Shown: positions 1-8,368, numbered from the stretch's first letter. The stretch is 36,990 nucleotides of DNA from Selenomonas sp. FOBRC6 (GCF_000286455.1 NZ_ALKG01000125.1:1-36990), one strand, 5' to 3'. The notes: generated from the letters alone by a model not told the origin. Numbers and translations are program-made.

Positions 1-1936
1 GTGTATGCGTTTCGTAATCGATCGCCGAGAGGGTGATGATGATCTGTACCTGTGCATCGGAGCCAAAAGGAATGGGCGACTGCAAGACCACAATGCTGAA
101 TGCACTGCACAGGGCCCCCTCGTCCGGACGCGCGTGTGGCATTGCAATATATGGGAAAAGAATCATATAGTTGCCCAGCTTTTCAATGTTCTCCTGCATT
201 GCCTGAATGTAATGTTCTGTGATGCAGCCGTCGCACAGGAGCAGGTCACCTCCAAGGCGCACTGCCTCACGCCAATCTTGCGCCGCAGCATTCAGGAGAA
301 TACGGCGTGGGCTCAGCAGCTCCCGCAGGGAGGGACGCACGGCTCGCCGGCTCCCTAAGATTCGCTCCAGTGCGCTGCGCAGCTCCACGGGCTGTTCAAT
401 CACACAAAAGGGACTGATCTCCCGGAGCACGCGATCCGAAAGATCCTCGGCGGGCGCCATGTCCGCACTTCGATCGTATTGGGAGAAGAAGATGCTGAGA
501 TCGCTGATGTTTTTTTCTGTCAGAAACGGTGTGACCTGAATGCAGTGAACGGGGCAGTTCGACAGGGGGATCGTTGTGACAACAAGATCGAGGTCATTTT
601 TTCGCAGCTGCTCCGGAGCTACATGCGCAGGCATTGTCCCCACGGTTTCAAAGTCAAAAATGGAATGCAAACGCAAAAGGATGAGCTGCGATGTACCGAT
701 GCCTGCGTCACAGATGAGAAGGACGCGTGCTTTTCTCTTATGCCTTCTCTGCATGCGTTCTCTGGAAGCCAGAAAGTGAATGGAGAGATAACCGCACTCT
801 GCATCGCTGAGTTGGATGTTCCACTCCTTTTCCAACTGTGACATCGCCCGCCGTACACATCCGAAAATATGGGGATAGTCCGCCTTAATTTCGTCGATCA
901 ATGGATTGTTGATATTGATCCCATGGCGGAACCGATAGATGGCCGGTCCCATATGCTCGCCCAGGTTCTCATATAGCTGTTCATCGCGGTCGAATGGGAT
1001 ACCGCATTCCTGACACATGCGCGCAATCAATGTGGAAACCACCATCTGAAGGTAAATATCCTGTGCTTGTGTTTCCGTGGAGAAGCTGCTGCCCAGCAGA
1101 TGAATTGTAATATAGGCAATCTCAGACTCGGGAATGTGAATAGCGCACGTTTCCTCGATGCGTGCGGCAATCCCTGCTGCAACGGAAAATTCCGGCGCTT
1201 TGATCAGGTGACTGAGCTCTTCGTGCACCATTTCCACTGTTCTTCCGAGCTGAATCCGCTTCACGGCGATCGCCAGATGAAGCACCATATTACTCAGGGC
1301 ATAATCAGAGAAAAACTTATTCAGCTGCGTTTCTGCCTCTTTGACAAAATCCTGCAATCGTTCCAACGGGATAAGGCGGAACATTTCAAGATAGGAAACA
1401 TCGGAGAAATTCAATTCATCAGAGTTCATCAAAAGACTGTGTAGCACCAGATTTCGCAGAGCAGATTCATTCCCCGTCAGAAGGACTCCTTTTCCTTTTG
1501 CTGTCTTGACATATCTGCCCGTCGGATCGAGCTGCTCCTTGAACTCCTGTATATCGGCGTAGATTGTCGTCTTGCTGACGTGCAGGCTGTCTGCCAATCG
1601 TTGTACTGGAATATAGTCGTTATGAGACAGGAGCGTATAGGCGATTGCGGCAATGCGCTCCTTTTGTGAGAGCACATAACGATAGGGTTCTTCTTTATAG
1701 GAACCGGATTGAAAGCGTGACACCTGCGCTGCCGTGAGGTGGAGGGAAATGCCCTCGCGCGACTTCCGAGATAGGGGAGGGAGCCCCTGCTCGTTCAGAT
1801 AGTCATCGATGCGATTCAGGTCATAGCGAATCGTACGCTCGCTTATGCCAAGATCCTTCGCTAATATCTCGACTCTCAGAGCTGTTTTGCTCTGTAGAAT
1901 ACGGTGCAGGATTTCACCACAGCGTTCGTTCAGCAA
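1..1936 (-). CDS. PRD-containing PTS transcriptional regulator (BglG/LicR-like), partial at the 3' end
   Basis: Read from the minus strand, this frame is open from a TTG at 1936-1934 to the window edge, giving 645 residues with no stop. The TTG follows AAGGCGGTGATC, which matches the extended Shine-Dalgarno sequence with one mismatch. Domains in order: HTH about 1-60, second HTH about 90-150, PRD1 with His220 and His279, PRD2 with His328 and His387, an EIIB-like domain with Cys409 in CDAGIGTS, and an EIIA domain with His601 in AMPHARP. All candidate phosphorylation residues are present, so it should respond to PTS phosphorylation and control the operon it follows. Its EIIA domain resembles the separate EIIA at 3882-4340. 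The C-terminal end of EIIA is outside the window. Family assignment is firm; the regulated target is inferred from position. Confidence 0.9.
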   Translation of the reverse strand, partial: MLNERCGEILHRILQSKTALRVEILAKDLGISERTIRYDLNRIDDYLNEQGLPPLSRKSREGISLHLTAAQVSRFQSGSYKEEPYRYVLSQKERIAAIAYTLLSHNDYIPVQRLADSLHVSKTTIYADIQEFKEQLDPTGRYVKTAKGKGVLLTGNESALRNLVLHSLLMNSDELNFSDVSYLEMFRLIPLERLQDFVKEAETQLNKFFSDYALSNMVLHLAIAVKRIQLGRTVEMVHEELSHLIKAPEFSVAAGIAARIEETCAIHIPESEIAYITIHLLGSSFSTETQAQDIYLQMVVSTLIARMCQECGIPFDRDEQLYENLGEHMGPAIYRFRHGININNPLIDEIKADYPHIFGCVRRAMSQLEKEWNIQLSDAECGYLSIHFLASRERMQRRHKRKARVLLICDAGIGTSQLILLRLHSIFDFETVGTMPAHVAPEQLRKNDLDLVVTTIPLSNCPVHCIQVTPFLTEKNISDLSIFFSQYDRSADMAPAEDLSDRVLREISPFCVIEQPVELRSALERILGSRRAVRPSLRELLSPRRILLNAAAQDWREAVRLGGDLLLCDGCITEHYIQAMQENIEKLGNYMILFPYIAMPHARPDEGALCSAFSIVVLQSPIPFGSDAQVQIIITLSAIDYETHT

Positions 1937-1967
1937 AAGATCACCGCCTTTTTTGGGAGAATGGAAA

Positions 1968-1999
1968 CATGGGAAGTGCCTCGGCAGGCACTTCCCATG
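1968..1999 (-). terminator. Perfect 14-bp hairpin before the regulator gene
   Basis: CATGGGAAGTGCCT and its exact complement enclose a 4-base loop (1982-1985). On the minus strand the stem is followed by TTTCCATTCTC rather than a continuous T run. It lies 31 bases upstream of the regulator start. It could be a weak terminator, an attenuator or an RNA-processing or stability stem; the structure is seen and the role is inferred. Confidence 0.55.
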
Positions 2000-2014
2000 G
2001 AACTGACGTGACAT

Positions 2015-2182
2015 ATTAGGAAACACTGATAAATTCAGCACCGCCATCTTAGCACATCTTTTTTGTTCGCTTTTCGTTAGCAAATCCTCCACATAGCTTT
2101 GGCTATGCGTCCGGTTTGCTGCCTCAATCGGACGAAAAAATCTGCGCCAATCTGAAGGGCTATTTTATCAGCGATTCCATTA
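2015..2182. mobile_element. MITE-like element, 160 bp, with ATTA target duplication
   Basis: The element spans 2019-2178. Its ends are GGAAACACTGATAAA (2019-2033) and TTTATCAGCGATTCC (2164-2178), inverted repeats matching at 13 of 15 positions. Both sides are flanked by ATTA (2015-2018 and 2179-2182), as expected of a target-site duplication. No protein is encoded. The inside contains short stems: CATAGC/GCTATG, CGTCCG/CGGACG and AGCAAA/TTTGCT. The right-hand ATTA supplies the stop codon of the EIIC gene, so insertion kept that gene intact while separating it from the regulator. A deleted relative is at 21145-21179. The mobilising transposase is not in the window. Confidence 0.8.
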
Positions 2183-3544
2183 TTCTTCGTCAGGATTGTT
2201 GATGACTTTTCCTTTGGTCTGGATGAAGTTTGGCACCAACAAGACGACCAAGAAGAGCCCGAGAATAATAAAGATCCCCGTTTCTCCCAATGCATTTGCA
2301 AGAGAGCCGATGACAATGCCGAGAACGCCGAAGTCAAAATCACCGAATGTGGTGTTCTGGAAGCCCAGCGATCCCAAGACGGGGAGCAGGAGGGCCGGCG
2401 TGAAGCTGATGAGAAGTCCGTTGACAAATGCGCCGATCGCCGCACCTCTGCGCCCGCCGGTGGCATTTCCAAAGATACCGGCCGTAGCGCCGCAGAAGAA
2501 GTGAGGAACAAGACCGGGGATGATGAGCACGCTACCGGCAACGCCGAGGAGCAGCATGCCGACAATGCCGCCGATGAACGATGCAACAAAGCCGATGACC
2601 ACAGCTGTGGGCGCATAGGTGAAGAAGACCGCGCAGTCAACCGCAGGAACTGCGTTCGGGATGACGCGCGTTGCGATACCCTCAAATGCCGGGATCAGAT
2701 CACCGAGGATCATGCGAACGCCGGAGTAGACGACTGTGACGCCGACGGCGAATTTCAGACCTGCCATGATCGCAAAGAGGAATGGGGACATGCCGCCGGA
2801 CAGCGTGCCAACATAGGTAGGACCGGCTGCAATGGCTGCGAGCAGATAGAAGAACGTCATGGTAATGGCGGTGGAGACGGTGGTATCCCTCAGGAACCCC
2901 CATTTCTCCGGAATCTCGATGTTTTCCGTGCTGTCCTTTGCATCGCCGACCTTGGAACCAACCCAAGCCGAGATGTAGTATGCCAGACTGCCGAAATGCC
3001 CCATGGCGATACCGTCATGTTCTGTGACACGATTCGTATAGCCCTGACCGATTGCAGGCGAGATCGCGCTCCAAGCACCGAGCAGGAAACCGCCGCTCAA
3101 GATGAGCTCCATGCCTTTCATGCCGGCTGTGCCGAGTACTGCGGAGAGGAGGCACGCCATGAAGAAGCTGTGATGTCCTGTAAGGAAGACATACTTGAAC
3201 TTTGTGAAGCGGGCGATCAAGAGGTTGACGACCAGACCAACAACGAGGATGGACATCGTCTCTACGCCGAGCACCTGCTGTGCCACGGACACGATCGCTT
3301 CGTTGTTCGGGACAACGCCGGTGATATGAAAGCCCTCCTGAATCATCTTGCCGAGGGGATCCAGATTTTCTACGATGAAACCTGCGCCGGCAGCGAGCAT
3401 TAGATATCCGAGGATCGGCTTCAGCGTGCCGGTCATAATCTTATAGAATGGCTTTTTCAGTGCGACCAGACCCACAAGGGATACAATACCAATCAGGAGC
3501 GCCGGCTGCTGCAGCACGTCGCGTAAAAATTCCAAGAACTCCAT
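2180..3544 (-). CDS. ulaA: PTS ascorbate-type transporter subunit IIC (SgaT/UlaA family)
   Basis: A 454-residue polytopic inner-membrane protein of the SgaT/UlaA family, with about ten or more hydrophobic segments and the conserved stretches FLTGHHSFFMA and GNATGGRRGAAIGAFVNG. It would translocate a sugar that is phosphorylated during uptake by the EIIA and EIIB proteins encoded just upstream. AGGAGGT lies 8 bases before the ATG. It follows the EIIB gene by 27 bases in the same operon. The family is named for L-ascorbate, but no ascorbate-breakdown genes (ulaD/E/F/G type) are nearby, so the substrate could be another sugar. The C-terminus ends normally immediately before a MITE. Confidence 0.9.
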   Translation of the reverse strand: MEFLEFLRDVLQQPALLIGIVSLVGLVALKKPFYKIMTGTLKPILGYLMLAAGAGFIVENLDPLGKMIQEGFHITGVVPNNEAIVSVAQQVLGVETMSILVVGLVVNLLIARFTKFKYVFLTGHHSFFMACLLSAVLGTAGMKGMELILSGGFLLGAWSAISPAIGQGYTNRVTEHDGIAMGHFGSLAYYISAWVGSKVGDAKDSTENIEIPEKWGFLRDTTVSTAITMTFFYLLAAIAAGPTYVGTLSGGMSPFLFAIMAGLKFAVGVTVVYSGVRMILGDLIPAFEGIATRVIPNAVPAVDCAVFFTYAPTAVVIGFVASFIGGIVGMLLLGVAGSVLIIPGLVPHFFCGATAGIFGNATGGRRGAAIGAFVNGLLISFTPALLLPVLGSLGFQNTTFGDFDFGVLGIVIGSLANALGETGIFIILGLFLVVLLVPNFIQTKGKVINNPDEE

Positions 3545-3571
3545 GTGAAACTACCTCCTGTCTTGTCGGTG

Positions 3572-3847
3572 TTATTTCAGAGCGAGCAAGGCGTCGAGCA
3601 CATCCTCTTTGATCTTCTTTTTGTTTACATAGCTGCGGATGACGGCTACGTTGCGCCCCTCAAACTGCTGTGCCAGTTCCTTGACCGTGACGATGAGGTC
3701 AGCAGGGCGCCCCTGCGCGGAATTAAAATCGCAGGACTCGACATCCGCGTCAATGGCCTCCTCTGCACAGATTTCCTGTATCTTCATCGCCAACATGAGG
3801 CTGCTGCCGATGCCGTTGCCGCATACCGTCAATACTTTCAATTTCAT
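3572..3847 (-). CDS. ulaB: PTS ascorbate-type transporter subunit IIB
   Basis: A 91-residue cytoplasmic phosphocarrier. Near the N-terminus it has VLTVCGNGIGSSLM, the Rossmann-like EIIB loop whose Cys9 accepts phosphate from EIIA and passes it to the incoming sugar. Length is normal for a stand-alone IIB of the lactose/ascorbate superfamily. AAAGGAG precedes the ATG at a good distance. It sits between the EIIA gene (34-base gap) and the EIIC gene (27-base gap). Family recognition is secure; substrate is not. Confidence 0.92.
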   Translation of the reverse strand: MKLKVLTVCGNGIGSSLMLAMKIQEICAEEAIDADVESCDFNSAQGRPADLIVTVKELAQQFEGRNVAVIRSYVNKKKIKEDVLDALLALK

Positions 3848-3881
3848 ACGATTGACTCCTTTCTTTGCATAACAGGATTCT

Positions 3882-4340
3882 TTATGTTTCCCTAAAAGCT
3901 CCGCTTTGGATGTAGGAAAGGATCTCTTCCTTTGTCATGCCAGCACGCACGCGTTCCAAGAACGTTTCGTCTTCGAGGAGCTGCATGAGCTCTGCCAGCG
4001 CGGAGATGTGGGAATTGTGATCGGTCGCACAGAGGAAGATGAGCAAATCCACAGGATCATATTCCTCGTTGCCGAAGGGGACAGGAGATGCGAGCCGCAC
4101 GAATCCCATGCCCAGCTTCTTCACACCATACTCCGGACGCGCATGCGGCATTGCAAGCCCCGGGGCTATGACAATGTAACTTCCGACCTCCTTGACAGTA
4201 TCTACCATGGCATCTGCATATTGTGCTGTTGTGTTGCCAACAGCCTCAAACATTGCTCCACCGTAGCGAACAGCTTCCTCCCAGTCTTTTGCTACCACAT
4301 CGACAGCTACAGTCTGTTCGGTAAACAACTTTTCAATCAT
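3882..4340 (-). CDS. ulaC: PTS sugar transporter subunit IIA (mannitol/fructose/ascorbate fold)
   Basis: A 152-residue cytoplasmic EIIA protein. His66 in PGLAMPHARPE is the expected phosphorylation site, receiving phosphate from HPr and donating it to the EIIB Cys9. The region from AKDWEEAVRYGG to PHARP closely parallels the EIIA domain of the regulator at 1-1936 (AQDWREAVRLGG to PHARP), so the two look like copies of one domain. An AGGTGAT Shine-Dalgarno lies just upstream. It follows the transaldolase gene by 27 bases. Confidence 0.92.
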   Translation of the reverse strand: MIEKLFTEQTVAVDVVAKDWEEAVRYGGAMFEAVGNTTAQYADAMVDTVKEVGSYIVIAPGLAMPHARPEYGVKKLGMGFVRLASPVPFGNEEYDPVDLLIFLCATDHNSHISALAELMQLLEDETFLERVRAGMTKEEILSYIQSGAFRET

Positions 4341-4367
4341 GCCATATCACCTATAGCTTTGCCGTCA

Positions 4368-5084
4368 TTAAAGAATCGTAAATCCAAGCCCAGACGCATC
4401 TTTATAAAAACCCTGCACCGTTTCCAATGAATAGGCTTCCAGATCCTTACCATAATTTTTACTCTTTGCCAGAATCTCATTTGGCACGGTGATAATATGG
4501 CAACCAGACTTTTCTGCTTCCATGATGTTATAGAATTCACGGCAACTTGCCCAAAGAAGTTCTGCTTTTGGTTTTGTCATGCAAATCTTTGCCGCTTCCT
4601 TCATCAACACATAGGCATCGACTCCTGTATCGGCAATTCGACCCGCAAATACCGACACAATAGCGGGCGTTTCCGCAGACAGCGCGTTGATAACATTAGT
4701 TGTCTGCTCTAGTGTGAATATCGCTGTGACATTTAATTTGCAACCTTGTGATGACAACTTTTGAATGAGCGGAACGGAGGATTCACCTTTCGTGTTCATT
4801 ACAGGAATTTTAACGTATACATTGTCTCCCAATTTGGATAATGTTTCTGCTTCCTTCTCCATTGTGACAAAATCGTCGGAAAAGACTTCGAAGGATACAG
4901 GGTCATCCGGAATATGCTGCAGAACATTACGAGCATAATCCTTGTAATCTTGGACACCGGCTTTTTTCATCAAGGATGGGTTTGTTGTGAAGCCTCGGAC
5001 AACTCCTTTGTGATAGACACTAAGCATGTCCTCTAGATTTGCTCCGTCGGCAAAAATCTTGATTTGTAAATCCTGCAATTTCAT
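4368..5084 (-). CDS. Transaldolase-family aldolase
   Basis: A 238-residue TIM-barrel aldolase of the transaldolase/fructose-6-phosphate aldolase superfamily. Recognisable blocks are KIFADGANLEDM near the N-terminus, GFTTNPSLM, and VYVKIPVMNTKGE, in which Lys92 is the expected Schiff-base lysine. LNVTAIFTLEQ and VSVFAGRIADTG follow. It is shorter than classical transaldolase (about 310-340 residues). It is the first gene of the PTS operon, so it probably acts on the phosphorylated product or a derivative of the imported sugar; transketolase is absent nearby. Codons look more AT-rich than in the neighbours. The ATG follows AAAGGAG by about 11 bases. Confidence 0.85.
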   Translation of the reverse strand: MKLQDLQIKIFADGANLEDMLSVYHKGVVRGFTTNPSLMKKAGVQDYKDYARNVLQHIPDDPVSFEVFSDDFVTMEKEAETLSKLGDNVYVKIPVMNTKGESSVPLIQKLSSQGCKLNVTAIFTLEQTTNVINALSAETPAIVSVFAGRIADTGVDAYVLMKEAAKICMTKPKAELLWASCREFYNIMEAEKSGCHIITVPNEILAKSKNYGKDLEAYSLETVQGFYKDASGLGFTIL

Positions 5085-5134
5085 AATAATAATATACTCC
5101 TTTCTAGAGTTACCTTTGAAGTATTATATAAAGT

Positions 5135-5164
5135 ATTATATAATGACGTAAGATTTTGTGTAAA
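5135..5164 (-). promoter_or_regulatory. Promoter of the transaldolase-PTS operon
   Basis: On the minus strand, TTTACA (5164-5159) is followed after 18 bases by TATAAT (5140-5135). A second TATAAT lies at 5128-5123, because the 10-base unit TATTATATAA is directly repeated with a 2-base spacer. Either -10 could be used. This fits as the start of the five-gene minus-strand operon. Confidence 0.65.
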
Positions 5165-5260
5165 CACGAAAATCTTGCATCTGTTTTTCTGCAAAATTGG
5201 TCTTATAACATTGGGTTAATCAGGAGATACCAATATTTCTTTTTTCCCCATTTTATGGTA

Positions 5261-5297
5261 TGCTAAAATAGATGTTTTCTGGTAGGGAGGAAGAACG
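5261..5297 (+). promoter_or_regulatory. Likely extended -10 promoter and RBS for the DUF2225 operon
   Basis: TGCTAAAAT at 5261-5269 is an extended -10 box without a convincing -35. GGGAGG at 5285-5290 lies 7 bases before the ATG at 5298. The intergenic region 5085-5297 carries this signal and the divergent PTS operon promoter; nothing else is evident in it. Confidence 0.45.
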
Positions 5298-5996
5298 ATG
5301 GCAGAGTACACATATACGGTTGAGAAGCCTTGTCCGGTCTGTGGGGAAAAGACACATGCGACGAAGCTGAAGGCGCGTCTCATCACGCTGGGAACGGATG
5401 AGGATTTCTGCGTGCACTATGAGGGTGTGAATCCCTATCGCTATCGTGTCTGGCAGTGCGAGCACTGCGGCTTTGCCGCCGACGAGAAGCAGTTCACGGA
5501 GGAGCCGCTGAGTCCGCGTGACAAGGCGAAGATTCAGGAGCTCCTTGAGGGGCGTAAGATCAATCTGCCGTATAAGGAAGAGCGCACGGTGGAGGATGCG
5601 ATCCGCGCCTACAAGCTCGGCATTTACTTTGCCGAGCGCCTCGGCTGGACGCTGCAAAAGCAGGCGGGCTACTGCATGGGCATGGCATGGGTCTACCGCG
5701 ATACGGACGAGAGGGACAAGGAGGATGAGATGCTGCGCCGCGCCGCCGAGCTCTATGAGAAATCGGTGATGACGGAGCACTATCCAATCCATGGGATGAG
5801 CGACAGCATGGCGCTCTATATTGCGGGCGCGGCATACTATCGTCTGGCCGACTATGAGAAGGCGACGCAGATGCTCTCGCAGATCATGGGCGATCAGGAG
5901 GTCCGCAAGAACGATGTGAAACTCTTCGAGCGCACGCAGAACCTCTGGCTCGAGCTGCGCGAGAAGAAGGCGGAAGCGGAGAAGGCAAAGAGTTAA
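5298..5996 (+). CDS. DUF2225 family protein, zinc ribbon plus TPR-like helices
   Basis: A 232-residue soluble protein of the DUF2225 family, of unknown biochemical role. The N-terminus has two cysteine pairs, CPVC (about residues 12-15) and CEHC (about 54-57), typical of a zinc ribbon. The rest is helical, with TPR-like pairs such as SDSMALYIAGAAYYRLADYEKATQMLSQI, and ends in a charged helix rich in K and E. There is no signal peptide. It is the first gene of a tight plus-strand operon and its TAA overlaps the next ATG by one base. Proteins of this family occur widely in Firmicutes; no function is claimed here. Confidence 0.85.
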   Translation: MAEYTYTVEKPCPVCGEKTHATKLKARLITLGTDEDFCVHYEGVNPYRYRVWQCEHCGFAADEKQFTEEPLSPRDKAKIQELLEGRKINLPYKEERTVEDAIRAYKLGIYFAERLGWTLQKQAGYCMGMAWVYRDTDERDKEDEMLRRAAELYEKSVMTEHYPIHGMSDSMALYIAGAAYYRLADYEKATQMLSQIMGDQEVRKNDVKLFERTQNLWLELREKKAEAEKAKS

Positions 5997-6727
5997 TGGT
6001 CATTGACATTCCTGCAAATTTCATCGAACAGGTGAAGAATATCGACTGGAGCGGCGTGCGCGAGGCCGTGAAAGACTACGGCTCCGCGCTCACAGTTCTG
6101 CGCGATACATGGGATCGTGAGACGCTGGCACAGATTGCCGATGGGCATCTCTTTGTGCGCGACGCCACGTTGAACGAGGCGATTGCACAGAACATCGGGA
6201 CGGAGGGAACGGTGCGTGGCATCGTGCTGCGCTCGCATGCAGACGGCCGTCTCGATCTCATCTGCACGACATCGAAGAAGTATAAAAAAATCGAGCTGTC
6301 GGGCACAATCGAGGCGTTCGTTCACGATGGGGACAAGTCCTATGCGGTCTATCGCGTACGGAAGAAGAATATCCCCGATCACGGCTTCGTGTCGTGGGTG
6401 TTTTCGCGCGTCTCACTGTCGCTGTCGGAGCGTATGATGGGGCGTTTCGATGTGTCCGATACCCTGCCCGTGGAGATTCGCGGGAATAAGGTGTACGTGG
6501 ACTTTCACGAGGTGCTTGCCGCATCGAAGCTCGGACAGACGACGTTCCAGGGGCATAAGCTGACGGATATGATCGAGATCGAGGGTGCCTCGGTGCAGGA
6601 GGGCGGCATCATGTTTGACACGAAGCTGAATGTGCCCGATGATGTAAAGGATGCACTGCGGGCAATCGTTCGAGAAAGAGTCTCCGCTGCTGTAGGGGAC
6701 GGGGCGGAAGAAGGAGGAGAACATTGA
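5996..6727 (+). CDS. Hypothetical protein
   Basis: A 243-residue protein not assigned to a known family. It is soluble, has no signal peptide and no obvious catalytic motif, and seems mixed alpha/beta. The central part (about 65-160) alternates beta-like stretches such as GTVRGIVLRSHADGRLDLIC and SYAVYRVRKKNIPDHG. It is translationally coupled on both sides: its ATG overlaps the previous stop (TAATG), and its TGA (6725-6727) overlaps the next TTG start. It is therefore probably made together with the DUF2225 and DUF4127 proteins. Confidence 0.75.
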   Translation: MVIDIPANFIEQVKNIDWSGVREAVKDYGSALTVLRDTWDRETLAQIADGHLFVRDATLNEAIAQNIGTEGTVRGIVLRSHADGRLDLICTTSKKYKKIELSGTIEAFVHDGDKSYAVYRVRKKNIPDHGFVSWVFSRVSLSLSERMMGRFDVSDTLPVEIRGNKVYVDFHEVLAASKLGQTTFQGHKLTDMIEIEGASVQEGGIMFDTKLNVPDDVKDALRAIVRERVSAAVGDGAEEGGEH

Positions 6728-8367
6728 CGAGATTTTCTTTGATTCGTACACTTTGTATTGCAATGCTGGCGCTCTTTTTTGTGCCGCAAGCAGCTGACGC
6801 GGCAAAGAGGGAGCCGATTACAGATAAGATCGTTTTCGTTCCGCATGACAGCCGTCCGATCTCGAGCAAACAGACGGCAGATGTTGTGCAGCGTGTGGGA
6901 TACGAGACCATTGTTCCGCCGACAGAGCTGCTCGGGAACCGTGAGGACTGGGGACATCCGGATGAGCTCTGGACGTGGCTAGACAGCGCACTCGCAGAGC
7001 CGGGGGTAAAGGCCGCAGTCGTCTCCTCGGATGCGATGATCTACGGCAGTCTCGTCGGTTCGCGCAAGCATTCCTATACGCGTGACCAGATTCTTGCGCG
7101 CGCGGCGCGTTTCGAGGAGCTGCAGCGCACTCATCCAAAGACGCCGCTCTATGTGTTCGGCTCCATTATGCGGACACCGCGCTCGGGCGAGGCTTCGGGT
7201 CACGAGGAGCCGGAGTACTACCGCCGTTATGGGGCGGACATCTTCCGCTATACCCTCCTGCGCGATAAGGAGGAGGTCGAGGGGCTCTCGCGCCGTGAGC
7301 GCAAGGAGTACGATTTCCTCGGGCGGTTGATCCCGAAGGAGGCGCTTGCCGACTGGCTGGGACGTCGCGAGAAAAACTATGCAGTCAACGAATACTTGAT
7401 TGAACTCATGAAGCGGCACAATACATTCCGCTATCTGACGCTCGGACGTGACGACAACGCACCGTTCTCGCAGACGCATCTCGAGAGCCGTCATCTGACG
7501 GAGACGGGCGCGAGTCTCGGCAAGACGCGCTTTCAGACGATGGCGGGCATCGATGAGATTGCCCTGCTCATGCTGACGCGTGCGGTGAATGAGCAGAAGC
7601 ATGAGATTCCCTTTGTCTTTGCACGCTACAACTGGGGGCGCGGCGCGGATACAGTGCCGGCGTACTCGGATGAGAAGATCAGCACGTCGATCTCGGATGC
7701 CGTGCTCGCCGCGGGCGGCATGATGGTGCGTGCGCCGGAAAAGGCGGATGTGGTGCTCACCGTGAATACAAATCCGGAGGGGCGCACGTACGAGGCAAAT
7801 GCCGTGATCAATGACGGCACGCCGCGTGAGGGCACGGCATATTTTGCCGATCTCGTATCGGACTATGTGGCAAAGGGCTATCCTGTCGCCGTTGCAGACA
7901 TTGCATTTGCGAACGGCTCGGACAACGCGCTGATGGCGGAGCTGCAGAAGCGGGGACTCCTCTACAAGATTCACGCCTATGCGGGCTGGAACACACCGAC
8001 GAACAGCTCGGGCTTTGCCCTCGGCGAAGGCATGCTCGTCCGACATATGGATGCGGATTCGGTCGATCATCTGCTGACGACACGCTATCTTGATGACTGG
8101 GCTTATCAGGCGAATGTGCGCAATACGATTGCGCGCCAGCTCACATGGCTGCGCGGGGATGGGTTCTACGGCAGCCTCGGAACGAAGATGGATGCGGTCT
8201 CCATGCGTTCGACGCGCATGATGAATCGCTTCATCGAGGAGAATCTGCCGCCGATTGCCGAGATCAATACGGTCACAGTGACATTCCCGTGGAACCGCAT
8301 GTTTGAGTCGGACATCCTGCCGGTGGATACAGGCTTTGCGCAAGAGTATCTTGCAAGGAGGAAATAA
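6724..8367 (+). CDS. DUF4127 family exported protein
   Basis: A 547-residue protein beginning at TTG 6724, preceded by GAAGGAGG at suitable spacing and overlapping the upstream stop codon by 4 bases. Residues 1-26 form a signal peptide (TRFSLIRTLCIAMLALFF then AADA), so export across the inner membrane is expected. The mature part matches DUF4127: VPHDSRPIS near its start, a VVSSDAMIYGSL block, and LGRDDNAPFSQTH around residues 240-252. The family is uncharacterised; the conserved DSRP and DDNAP blocks hint at an enzyme, but that is inference. It ends one base before the flavodoxin start codon. Confidence 0.88.
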   Translation: MTRFSLIRTLCIAMLALFFVPQAADAAKREPITDKIVFVPHDSRPISSKQTADVVQRVGYETIVPPTELLGNREDWGHPDELWTWLDSALAEPGVKAAVVSSDAMIYGSLVGSRKHSYTRDQILARAARFEELQRTHPKTPLYVFGSIMRTPRSGEASGHEEPEYYRRYGADIFRYTLLRDKEEVEGLSRRERKEYDFLGRLIPKEALADWLGRREKNYAVNEYLIELMKRHNTFRYLTLGRDDNAPFSQTHLESRHLTETGASLGKTRFQTMAGIDEIALLMLTRAVNEQKHEIPFVFARYNWGRGADTVPAYSDEKISTSISDAVLAAGGMMVRAPEKADVVLTVNTNPEGRTYEANAVINDGTPREGTAYFADLVSDYVAKGYPVAVADIAFANGSDNALMAELQKRGLLYKIHAYAGWNTPTNSSGFALGEGMLVRHMDADSVDHLLTTRYLDDWAYQANVRNTIARQLTWLRGDGFYGSLGTKMDAVSMRSTRMMNRFIEENLPPIAEINTVTVTFPWNRMFESDILPVDTGFAQEYLARRK

Positions 8368-8368
8368 T

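Noticed and set aside
1-1936. Left end as a pseudogene or gene-free area
   Set aside because: The minus frame is uninterrupted for 645 residues, with all family motifs, to the window edge; it only lacks a stop because the window ends.
2501-3403. Plus-strand open frame of 300 codons opposite EIIC
   Set aside because: It is rich in Asp, Cys and His in random order, and the opposite strand encodes a well-conserved membrane protein.
6979-8343. Long open frame on the minus strand (454 codons) opposite the DUF4127 gene
   Set aside because: Composition is Arg/His-rich and low in hydrophobic pattern, with no RBS; it mirrors a GC-rich coding strand.
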